From Dissophora ornata (Eukaryota > Mortierellomycota > Mortierellomycetes > Mortierellales > Mortierellaceae): DNA of 64,000 nucleotides. This document shows, in pieces, positions 50,023-59,399 of this stretch (its first letter is position 1; each line of letters begins with the position of its first letter). The stretch lies in contig MU616633.1 of the NCBI GenBank assembly GCA_025201705.1, positions 1-64,000 on the forward strand, given 5' to 3'. The notes under the pieces are model-generated. The model made no database searches. It worked only from the letters and a program-made list of their open reading frames with translations, and was not told where the DNA came from. A program made the translations under genes and the position numbers.

Positions 50023-53000
50023 TTAAGGCTTCACAGAGTCGTCAACCTCGTCCCACGATGGTCCTTGCTGGGTGGCGTCGCTGCTCTCCTTCCTGTCGAT
50101 GTTGTTGGCATTCCGGACAGGGCGCGGCGACAAGGTCACGGGCAGCCCTCCCAGGAACAGCAGTGGTTCAGACTCGTCATCTTTCCGGCTGTTCTGAACT
50201 ACAGCCTGTCTCGCGGCGGCGTTGTACCATCCGCCCGGGCTACTGTCGGCTACAGCGATCTCGGCCACAGCAGCTTGACCTTCTTGAGCCGTCAAAAACG
50301 GGGGGGTCCTTGGCAACGCCTGTCCGGGGCGTTGATACTCGAAGGTGTAAAGCTGTGTTGGGCTCTGATCCTGGCGTTGGTGCTGGTGACCAACTTCGCC
50401 GACAGTTAGTAGCGGATCATAAACAAGTGCGGTGTCTTGGATGCTCTGTATACCGGCTCCTTGGACGCCAAACGATTGGATGTTCTGTATACCGGCTCCT
50501 TGGACGCCAAACGATTGCTTATCCACTATGATCCCTGGTGGGCCTACTTCGTCGTCATTTCCTGTCAGAATTCGTCCCACTGGGTTGGGAGACGGGGGGA
50601 TCATCAAACTATCTCCAGAGTTGATGGCTGGGATCGCGGACAGTGCTTTACTGTACCGTGGCTGATCCCGCTGTGGCTGCTGGGGTTGATGGGTGGTGAG
50701 GCGCTGAGCGTCCTGGTTTACCATCTCCCCAGTGAGTCGATCTGTCTGCGTTTCGAAAAACTCAGATACGACTCCAGCTGGCAAAGCTACATCTTTTCCT
50801 GGTCCTTGACCAAAGCCTTCCCACTCAACATCCATATGTGGATCCACAGGATCAGTTAGACCCAAAGTAAGTTCCGCTATCCCGCTGTGGCCGGGCCCCA
50901 CATTTGATTGACCGATGGCTTGGGGGTAGGAACCAGGACTAACCAGCAACTGGATGCTAAGGGCCATCTCATCGTGCTCGGAAGTGTAGGCAAGCTTGCC
51001 ACCAGCAATAGAATCCTTCGAGACTGAGACTGAGACAGAGTCGGGCGCAACGAAGCCCGAAAGCAGGTCGACCATGGCCTGGTTGTCCAAGCGATGAGCC
51101 CAGTCGAGGGCAGTGAGTCCGTTCTTGTCCTGGACAGCCATGTCGACATTACGAGTCATAAGATCCTTCGCAAGGGCTTCATATTGGAGGGCAACCGCGA
51201 GATGGAGCATTGTATGGCCAGTGCTGTTTACGACGGAGAGACCCTCGACATTCACGGCGGCAGGCGTGTCTAGAATGTTGAAAGACTCCATGACCATCTT
51301 CTCGAGGTTCGAGTACGAGCTATCGCTCAAGGTCGAGGAGTCGTCATTGCCGGCCTCCAGAAGATCGCTCCAGAGAGCAAATTCGTTGGCGCGGTTTAGG
51401 ACATTGTCCAATGGACCCTCCATGCGAGCGGAAATGTTCATCATACGCTGAAGCGCGAGTTTGATGAGCTCCTTCTCGTTGTCGTCGACATAGGTGAAGG
51501 TTGTCTGGGCAATGTTAGAGTCGACCACATTCATGGCAAAGACGGGAACAGTTTCGGCCTTGTTTGAAGCCGGGGTGATGCATTCGAGCATGTGGTCACG
51601 CTGGGGAATGATGGGAACCATGTTCTCACCAAAGCAGACATACATGACCTCGCCAACGGTGAAGCCGGCGCCGTGAATGGTGACCAAGGTGCCACCGCGA
51701 ACAGGACCACTGTTGGGTGTCATGTGGCTGATCAGAGCGATGGCGGGTTGCCGCTGTTGATGTTCTTGAGTTACAGTCTCCGGAAACAAGGATGTCAACG
51801 GATCTGGAGGTAGCGGCGAGGGCGTCGTGAACGGAATGTCGGAGCTGTCGATAAAGTCATCCATCTCAGGGCTTGAAGACCATTCGATGGGCGAGTCAAG
51901 TAAAGAGTTGGGGGGCGAAGGTATTTGATGTTGCAGGCTCCCTATAGGGTTATTCCCGGGTCTACTCCTCGCCTTGCGCTTTGTCTTGGACGTGACAGAC
52001 TTGACAATGTTACGGGCAACAAAAATCTGATCAGATGGCTGTTCCTGCTGTTGCTGTTGGTGTTCAGACTTTGCCTGAGCCTTGGCTGCAGCAGCGAGGG
52101 CACGGGAGGCAACTCGGTTCTTGTTCTGATGGTAGAACATCAGAGGAAGAGTGAGATGGGAGGCGATAGTGTTATCCGACTGAGAGTCGAAGCGGATCAC
52201 GAACCCCTCCTTTTCCTTTTTGTGGCCGCAATAGCAGTTGATCTTGAACTGGATGTTGGCAACACCCGATCTAAAGCTGATGAGGGCATCGCCATTCTCG
52301 GTGCGGTGCAGCTCCGGGATCATGTGCATAATCTATAAAGACAAATAACAGTGTTTGAGGCCAGTTTAGGACCCAGCGCTTTGCATTTACGCGCCTGCTA
52401 TTCTCATTCGTGGCGACGAATGCGCCCAACTTACTCTGCTCTCAATTTGATCAAGCTTAGTCGACATGCGACGGGCACAGCGCAAGCAGGCCTCCTTCTC
52501 TCCCTGCCAACCATTGGAGGGGCACTGGAGAGTGGCAACAATATCAATGATGCGCTTGCTCGCCATCTCCTCGGGCGACATGACCTTGTCGGGCTGAGAG
52601 AAGAACAGGTCCTTGGGCAAACGAGCGTAGTCGTATGCATTGACAAGGGCGTTGTTCTGGTCCACGATCGAGAGCTCCACGTAGATGATGGTCTCGATAC
52701 GGAGACGGTCTTCAATCTGGGTGGGGACATATTCCTGGAGCTCCTTCTTGAAAACGTGCGTCTTGACGTTCAAGCGGTGGGCTGAGGAAGACTTTTCAAA
52801 GCTATTTTAAATCAATTGGCGTCGAGTATAGTCGAGGGGAAGAGGAGGGAAAGAGGTGTGGCGGCGGTGGCAATTGGATAGTAAGAATGTGTTCATATGA
52901 CGGACATAGTCTAGCAGACACAACTGCCAGGGAATGAACATATCACACTGCACTGTTGGTATAGGCGGCAATTGGTAATTGGAAGACTTGCCTTCCCAGG

Positions 53001-53280
53001 GACTCGGCGAGCGAGTGGAGCAGGGTGTTGTTCCATTCGGGCGTAGCTAGCTGAGCCTTCTTCATGTCGCCCATGCGGATGGTAGACTCCTGGAGGAGGT
53101 GACATGGGATCGAGATACAATGGTTCGTCAATGTCAAGAGGTGTGCAAACGTGAGGCTGTCGGGTGTGCCGAAATGATCATCTTTGTTACCTCGCGCTGG
53201 TGGAGGAAGGTGGTGTCGAAATCAGCGAGATCCGACTGGCCGAGGGCCTGGAGGAGGTTGGGGGTATAGTGGGGAGGCAT
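50023..53280 (-). CDS. MGA2/SPT23-like transcription factor with IPT/TIG domain and ankyrin repeats
   Basis: Four minus-strand exons (53280-53191, 53089-52988, 52791-52435, 52332-50023) join in phase to 952 aa. The exon 2 to 3 junction is the weakest. Residues about 65-260 match the Spt23/Mga2-type DNA-binding-like region: ACLRCARRMSTKLDQ, ALISFRSGVANIQFKINCYC, GHKKEKEGFVIRFD. An IPT/TIG domain follows (about 387-470: HMTPNSGPVRGGTLVTIHG), then two ankyrin-like repeats (about 550-611: TGHTMLHLAVALQYEALAKD and NGLTALDWAHRLDNQAMVDL). Yeast Mga2/Spt23 are ER-anchored by a C-terminal helix and released by Rsp5 and the proteasome to drive OLE1. Here the C-terminal 330 residues are polar and I see no membrane helix. 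A tandem 13-residue repeat lies near the C terminus. Confidence 0.82.
50438..50515 (-). repeat. Two-copy 39-bp tandem repeat in coding sequence
   Basis: Two directly adjacent 39-nt units differ at one base and encode SFGVQGAGIQ(N/S)IQ twice in the tail of the MGA2-like protein. Confidence 0.9.
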
Positions 53281-54082
53281 TTCTTCAGAGGATGGGAAAA
53301 TAGAGAGGTGATGAGACGTGGCCCTCGAAGAACAGCTTTTGTGGGGGAGCGGCAAGCTAGGAGGGGGAGTGCGTGCAAGTGCAGGGATATGTTCAACACG
53401 CAGTTGCTGTTGCTGATAATGCTGTCAATGATTCAAGATGAAGAGAGGTAGGGGAGAGGGGAGGGAGAGAAGAGAGAAAGGAAAGATTGGTCTTGGAATA
53501 GCGAGCAGCCCGCACCACAGGCATTTCGCCGCAGCCCACACAAACCAGGGCGTTTGCTTTGTCGTAAAGCCAAAAAAAAAAAATGTCTCCAGTCGTAAGT
53601 GCTGCGTTGGAGCGGATGGACTTTTTTTTGAGAAAATCCACGGACATCACGTGCGCTCATCAGTAAGAAGTGAGTAAAGTTCTTCAGCCTAACCTTCCTT
53701 CCGCAAATGTTGGTTAAAAACGTCGTGACACGATATTGAGTAGATACTCGGAGCTTTTGGCCGGTTCAAACAAATTTCAGCAGTGAGATATGTCGCTCAC
53801 ATTGCAATAGCCCTGCTAGGCGTCATTTTTGTTTTACAAAATCCTTTTCGATCGCATCATGAAGACCGTCCTCCAAGCGCCTGAGAGTATTAGTGCATCT
53901 TGTCCCCTAAATGCTCCTGCGAGAGTAGCGAATCGTACGGACGACATGAATGGCGGATGAAGTAGGCCAAAGCAAGGAGGAGAAAAGAAACGAGGTACAT
54001 CAGGGAGTCGTTGGTATTTAGAACAAAAACGTGTGCACTGATCGATGCCATTTCTAAATCGTGTGATGCTTCGACCAAATGT
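53281..54082. promoter_or_regulatory. Upstream region of the MGA2-like gene; intergenic
   Basis: This region contains purine-rich sequence (GGGAGAGGGGAGGGAGAGAAGAG on the plus strand in part, about 53450-53485), which reads as a pyrimidine-rich leader on the minus strand, and an A11-type tract near 53573-53583. No gene is supported. Confidence 0.45.
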
Positions 54083-55749
54083 TTATTCCAGCCGCACAAC
54101 ATCGGCCTCCAACGTAAACTTGAGTCCAGGTCGTAAGCCGCCCTTCCAGTGGTCCACTAAATCCAACTCTGAGAATAACAGCTGGTCCTTAACAGAGAGT
54201 TCCTCCAGAAACCGAAAGCGGTCCACCAGCTGAAGATTCCATTCAGCCGCATCGAAAGTAACACCCACACCTAAATAAATCTTTAGAGACTGTAAAACGG
54301 CCTCTCCTTCGCACAAAACTGCTCCTCGAACGCATCTGCGCTCGCACCCTGCTCGCGCGCCGAGCTGCCACACGAGTGTGCGTGTCTCTTATCATTGCAG
54401 CCTGGCACCAAACATCAGCCAAGGCCTTGAAATATATCAAATTCCACGATTGGATCCATCACTACTAGATCCACTAGAAGAGGCATAGACCTCAGCATCT
54501 CGTTGATTATCCGCTGAAACTTCCACTGCCGGGGCGGGAACCTGTAATTGCCGTTCAGGCGTAAGGTCGTTAGGGTTGATCCAAATGGAAACCAAAACTC
54601 TTGGCCGTCAGGGTAGTGATCTGTCATGGAATACCCCGGTTTTCCTCCATCTATAAGGCATGTCCTGGCACTTTGAAAAAAAATATAATCCGCTGCCGAT
54701 CCTTAACTCCTGCAGCTGTGGACAACACTCCTCCAATATCCTGCGGACCCAATCTTCGATATACGAGTCTGGCTCATAATCGATTGCGAATCGTCTGAGA
54801 GTGATGCCTGATTGTTTAAAGTGGTCCTTGAGTCGAAGCATATCCCCCCGCCGTACAAACTTGCATTCGTCACGAAGGTCAAGATTTCGAATGCTAGGAC
54901 AACACGCTTCGATAAATCGACACAGCTCCGTGAGGTGCTGCCATCGCGCGCTAACTCTAAGCGTGGTAAGACATGGCAGCTTATCTATCAATGGAGAAGA
55001 GCCTTCATTCACATTGATTATCTTGAACACGTTTTCTGTGGTCTTGTAGAGCTGAAGGTCGAGCGTCTTGAGGTTCGGCATGGTACGAAGCAAGAACGCA
55101 ATATCGTCGTGTCCAAAGTGCACGTCGCTAACACTCAGGGATTGAATTTGCGGCAGGAGCGCTTCATAGCCGCTGCGAAGGAGTTTGATGCCGCTGAGGC
55201 CGAGGTATCGGAGGCTAGGACAGGCATCGATTAGATCGCAGATGAGCGCCCAGGACACTGGGGATCCTTGCAGGACGAGGCAGTGCAAGTTGAGCGACTC
55301 CAACAACGAGGTCTTGCTGATGATGCCGTCAATGAAGGATGTAGTGATGCTTCTTGCGCAGGCTCCATTTAGGGTAAGAGTCAAGTCCCTAAGCAAAGGC
55401 TGGGTATCAAGAATCCTGTGGAAGAGTGTCATGTCATAACCCCAGCACCGCAAGTCGACCTTTTGGATGACCCCACAGTGATCAAGAGCGCACAGTAGGT
55501 CGTGCTGGTCATTGACAGCATCCACCACGAGGGACTTCACCATATGTCCGCAGGCGGCCATTGTACCAAGAGGCGTATCGCATCGTCGGTGGTACTCCTT
55601 GCGAATGATGATATTGAAGTAAGGTGAAAATGCATCATGAAACTTGCGACAGGTTAAGCGCAGCGAGCAAGATGGACCTGCCGAAGAAAGAGCAAGATGT
55701 GCTCAACGAGTTCCGGGATCAACAGCACGCGCTCAAGTGCTTTCGGCAT
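54083..55749 (-). pseudogene. F-box/leucine-rich-repeat protein, frame-broken
   Basis: Minus-strand reading from ATG 55749 gives an F-box start (PELVEHILLFLRQVHLARCA) that runs into a stop. A one-base frame change then continues as LTCRKFHDAFSPY and into a long open segment to 54608. That segment has LRR-like repeats, e.g. CPSLRYLGLSGIKLLRSGY, MPNLKTLDLQLYKT, LPCLTTLRVSARW and CPSIRNLDLRDEC. The frame changes again near 54630 (FWFPFGSTLTTLRLNGNYRF), and a third time before a terminal block ending VDHWKGGLRPGLKFTLEADV at 54083. No introns fit these junctions. F-box/LRR proteins of this type are abundant and fast-evolving in Mortierella relatives, where they are thought to serve as SCF substrate receptors. 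Sequencing errors could mimic some breaks. Confidence 0.65.
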
Positions 55750-56498
55750 GGCGGAATTCAACGGATCGTGAACGAAAGGATGAGCAAGTAGATGAGATGA
55801 ATAGCAGGACGATGAGGATCATGTCCAGTTGGCCCGGAATGACCAGACGCGGGCGATTTGCAGATTTGTAGGAGAGACGGCACCCTCGCCCAGGATATTC
55901 CATTCGTGCGTTTCAAGGATGCCCAGGGCAGAATCCCCTTGAGTCGTCTTCCTCCTTACTTCTCTTTACTCTCTTTACTCCACTTCTTGCACTCAAGGCC
56001 CAACTAAACGAAATTCAAGCGGCGCGATGGTGCACCGTTGAACGACGACAATAAAATGATTTCCGTACCGCCATTTGGGCTTGGTCAAGACTGCCGATGT
56101 GCCCTTTATCTCGTCGGGGGAGCCTTTTTCGTATCTCACGATAGCACTCCTAGCCCGCCCTTGTCTCCTGGAGGGAGTTCCTCGTCTCAATGCGGTGTGT
56201 GCAAAATGCATGTACGCAATGAGAGCTGGTAGGAGCCATTCAGGAGCATGGGGTAGTACTGGATACTGAAGAACTCAGGGTCGTCTTTTTCGCTGTTTCA
56301 TCAACAGTGTCCATCCATCCATCCATCCTAACATCAAAAACGATCTTGTTCAACGACAAGCCGCGTCTGCTCTCTCTCCCTTCTCCTCTCGTTGTTCGCT
56401 CGAATTATTCCTGTTCTCATCCATTTGTCGCTGCAACCCCTCTTCTCGCTGCCCTCACACTCACATATCCATCAATCTGTTCATAAACCTCTGCAACA
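55750..56498. promoter_or_regulatory. Intergenic/upstream region of the O-fucosyltransferase-like gene
   Basis: This is about 750 bp. The right part (56300-56498) is CT-rich with a short ATCC repeat (about 56308-56328) and looks like a promoter and leader. The left part may include 5' sequence of the F-box pseudogene. Confidence 0.45.
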
Positions 56499-58709
56499 AT
56501 GTCGCGACTCGCAGAGCATGAGGGACATGAATATCAACTCCCAATGTACCAGGTGAACCCCCCTGCCTACAACAGTCAAGGTTATCACCAGCATTCTTCA
56601 GTCAGAAGCAATCCGCCCAAGACCTCTACCATGATTACCGCCAGCAACAACGCCACAGCTGGCATCACTCCTTCGAGCAATCCCTCCACCTCTGCGTCTA
56701 CGCAAAAATCAAAAAAGAAACACCTTCAGGTCCACTGGCACCCGTCCGTGAACGAGCGTCAAGCCACGAAGCGTAATCATCAAAACCTCTCCTTACTTGC
56801 TATCCTGCTATTCTTCTCATCCTTGACCGTCATTCTCCTTCATTATTCGGGGTGCGAGATCGCAACGGGGCGGTGTCCGCGCCGTCTCAGTGAATCAGAT
56901 TCATCCTCGCTGCCAGCTTTGGCGTTAGCTTACGGAAGGAAGCGCCTTCAGAATGCAGCTGACGCCCTGGGTACAGAGAAGGTGACAACAGGAGTGTTTG
57001 GAGAGGAGGGACTACCGATGGACCGTGAGTCTATGATGACAGCAGCAGGGAGCGGCAGGAGATACAGGGCTCCATCCAATAAACAGTGGAATGCTCTGAA
57101 TAGGTCGCCAAAGTCGATACAGTACGACACTGGATCAACAGATCAGAGTGATGTGTTTGACCATGGGGACTCTGATGATCAGATCATGTTGGACTTGCCT
57201 GCACTGGAATCCGACGCAGATACCGATTACTTTGAAGATAACGAGTTGGCAGTCGATGACGAGGAAGCCGAAGCCGAAGAATTGACGGTGATGGCAGCAA
57301 CGGCTAGAACTAGTGCAACACCCCAAGAGGCGTATGTGGAAATTTGGAAGGAAGTATCAGAGCCTCTATCGGAAGACGACTACCTTGAGCTCGAAGAGGA
57401 CTCTGTTGTCTTATCCAAAACCGAGGACCTTCAACAGCGACGATCTATCAATAATCGCCTCGATCCAGACACCAAGTACATGACCTACTTGCCTGATGCT
57501 GAGTTGACGAACCAGTTCCATAGCATGCTTCACGCTGCCATGCTTTCCAAATCCTTGGGCCGAACCCTTATCTTGCCTCCAATCACAGGCTCAAGTCAGG
57601 AAAGTTCTCAAGAGAACCAACCATGGTCCAGCTACTTTGACCTAGAAACATTCATGCACCTCACAGGTATCAATTTGATCGAATTCCAGGATGTGCGCGA
57701 GCCTGATAGACTTGTAGTGGCGTCCGAGTCCCTCAAATGCCATATCACCGGCGGAGTTGGGTCCTTGCGGCCATTGGACTTTACGGCAAAGGCGTTTTTG
57801 AGGCAGTGGAAGTTTGATCTGTCGATGACCCAGTTCGAGACTGAGACGAGTGATTTTAACGAGCTAGTGCCCATACTCAGAACTCGAGAGTGGGAGCATT
57901 TGCTTTGTATCACGAATGGATACAACATTGCGGTGCCCAAGAAGGAAGGCTGGAACTTGTTTGGTCGGTACCTTTACTTCACACCTGCAGTCGAGCGGTT
58001 CTTTGAGGCAGCAGTCCGTCAGCTGAATGAGAGAGATATGCAGCGGAGGGTGTCGCCGCACCAAAACTATCGTAATGAATACCATCGAGACCGGGGGTTG
58101 CAGCAATTGCAGCAGGGCCAATTTGAAAGAGAACCGTCCAACGAGGGACAGAATTTTGGTAGAGATCAAGCAGCAGGCAGTAAGAACCGCTATTCCGACC
58201 AGATCAACAGCGCCATTATCCCCGACACAAAACTTTACCGCGATACCCACGATGATGCCATAAGTGACAAAACTAAGAGCAGTAGCCAAGTCACTCAACC
58301 TATTGGACCCTTCATTGCTATTCACGCAAGACGTGGAGATTTCGTGGAGTATTGCCAACAACATTATCAGCATGCCCTCGAATCATGTCTCCCAACAACC
58401 CAAGGGCTCGCTTCAACATTACACAGACTCCTAGTGGCAGATCAATCGCTGCGGGGTTTGCCGGTGTATGTATCCACGAACGAGGATCGTTCCGAAGAGT
58501 TGGCCGAGTTTCGAGCCTTGGGCTGGCATGTCCTTGACCATCAAGCCATAGGATCTAGAGAGCGGCTTGGGGCCTTTGGAGCCGCGTTCGTAGACCAGAT
58601 CTTTATGGCAGAGGCCAAAGTCCTGATCGGAGTACGGTCCAGCGCCGTCTCTTGGATCGGGGCGTACCGGCAAGAGGATTGGCATGGGCGCAGGGCAGTG
58701 TTTATGTGA
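56499..58709 (+). CDS. O-fucosyltransferase-like (PF10250-type) type II membrane glycosyltransferase
   Basis: A single exon encodes 736 aa. The N-terminal cytosolic part is basic (QKSKKKH), followed by one hydrophobic helix (LSLLAILLFFSSLTVILLHY, about residues 98-117) as signal anchor. A variable, strongly acidic stem of about 200 residues (DDEEAEAEE) leads to a catalytic domain beginning near KYMTYLPDAELTNQFHSMLH. The GT-B donor-site motif FIAIHARRGDF (about residue 604) contains the Arg expected to bind GDP-fucose, and the C terminus has VYVSTNEDRSEEL and VLIGVRSSAVSWI. POFUT-like enzymes transfer fucose to Ser/Thr in the ER or Golgi. The acceptor here is unknown. The intronless structure is unusual among its neighbours. 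The Kozak context (AACAATG) is good and the start is unambiguous. Confidence 0.82.
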   Translation: MSRLAEHEGHEYQLPMYQVNPPAYNSQGYHQHSSVRSNPPKTSTMITASNNATAGITPSSNPSTSASTQKSKKKHLQVHWHPSVNERQATKRNHQNLSLLAILLFFSSLTVILLHYSGCEIATGRCPRRLSESDSSSLPALALAYGRKRLQNAADALGTEKVTTGVFGEEGLPMDRESMMTAAGSGRRYRAPSNKQWNALNRSPKSIQYDTGSTDQSDVFDHGDSDDQIMLDLPALESDADTDYFEDNELAVDDEEAEAEELTVMAATARTSATPQEAYVEIWKEVSEPLSEDDYLELEEDSVVLSKTEDLQQRRSINNRLDPDTKYMTYLPDAELTNQFHSMLHAAMLSKSLGRTLILPPITGSSQESSQENQPWSSYFDLETFMHLTGINLIEFQDVREPDRLVVASESLKCHITGGVGSLRPLDFTAKAFLRQWKFDLSMTQFETETSDFNELVPILRTREWEHLLCITNGYNIAVPKKEGWNLFGRYLYFTPAVERFFEAAVRQLNERDMQRRVSPHQNYRNEYHRDRGLQQLQQGQFEREPSNEGQNFGRDQAAGSKNRYSDQINSAIIPDTKLYRDTHDDAISDKTKSSSQVTQPIGPFIAIHARRGDFVEYCQQHYQHALESCLPTTQGLASTLHRLLVADQSLRGLPVYVSTNEDRSEELAEFRALGWHVLDHQAIGSRERLGAFGAAFVDQIFMAEAKVLIGVRSSAVSWIGAYRQEDWHGRRAVFM

Positions 58710-58941
58710 ACTGAACCCTCTCCAGCTCAGTAATCATGACCTAGTCGACTCGTTTTGATAGCGTCAAGTTATTCTCTGATGCTAATAATCTCCTCCACGA
58801 AACGGGAAGGAAGGTAATAGTTATTTCGTTTGTTTCATGAAGGCTTAGGCCATGAACCATCAGTTGTCCATCTTCTCTCCAGCCATGAATTGCTTCGTTG
58901 TGAATAGAAGAGCCGGTACTAGGCAATAAGTCGTGAAGTAA

Positions 58942-58947
58942 AATAAA
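58942..58947 (+). terminator. AATAAA polyadenylation-like signal of the O-fucosyltransferase-like gene
   Basis: The hexamer lies 233 nt after the stop. The same short stretch has TTTATT on this strand, which could serve a transcript from the opposite strand. Confidence 0.35.
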
Positions 58948-59095
58948 TGTTTATTGTATGCACATGGAGCTAGGCAACGTACTAAATTGGATGTGCGACG
59001 ATATGTCAGGGACAAAGAACGACAGAAGGGATCGACGACGAGCGTCTGGACGTGCAGATGAAATAAAGGACATCGTCCAACTTCCTCGTCTATGC

Positions 59096-59311
59096 TTAAA
59101 GCGTTGCTTGACAAAAATCTTCCAGTTCCACCGCCTCATCGATGTCCAGTTTTCTGCGGCGAGTCTTCTGCCGCAGGTGGGACGGCGGCGTTGATTGTGC
59201 AAGACTATCAAGATTTTCCATATGCTTTGGAAGAAACGGCCCTGTGGTGAGTACGGATATCATCAAAGCCGCTGATGAAAACGCAGTGAGGACAATTGCT
59301 GTGACAATCAT
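59096..59311 (-). CDS. Possible small single-pass membrane protein
   Basis: An open frame of 71 codons starts MIVTAIVLTAFSSAALMISV, a strong N-terminal hydrophobic helix, and ends with a charged tail (QKTRRRKLDIDEAVELEDF). The same frame remains open upstream to a putative acceptor at about 59385 that follows a TACTAAC branch-like site, so the protein may be longer and spliced from an exon I could not place. The upstream residues (FLQPFFAFSTPHLDRW) are also hydrophobic, which would fit a TMEM70-like two-helix protein. No homologue recognised with certainty. Confidence 0.35.
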   Translation of the reverse strand: MIVTAIVLTAFSSAALMISVLTTGPFLPKHMENLDSLAQSTPPSHLRQKTRRRKLDIDEAVELEDFCQATL

Positions 59312-59399
59312 ATGTCTTGTCCAACGGTCGAGATGAGGTGTGGAGAAAGCGAAGAAGGGTTGAAGAAAACAGCTGACGGACAGGCTGGACAGAAATGAA

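Noticed and set aside
52981..52992. GC donor (GCAAGT) in MGA2-like exon 2
   Set aside because: It ends in phase 2 and no matching acceptor was found. The GT four bases downstream gives a consistent frame.
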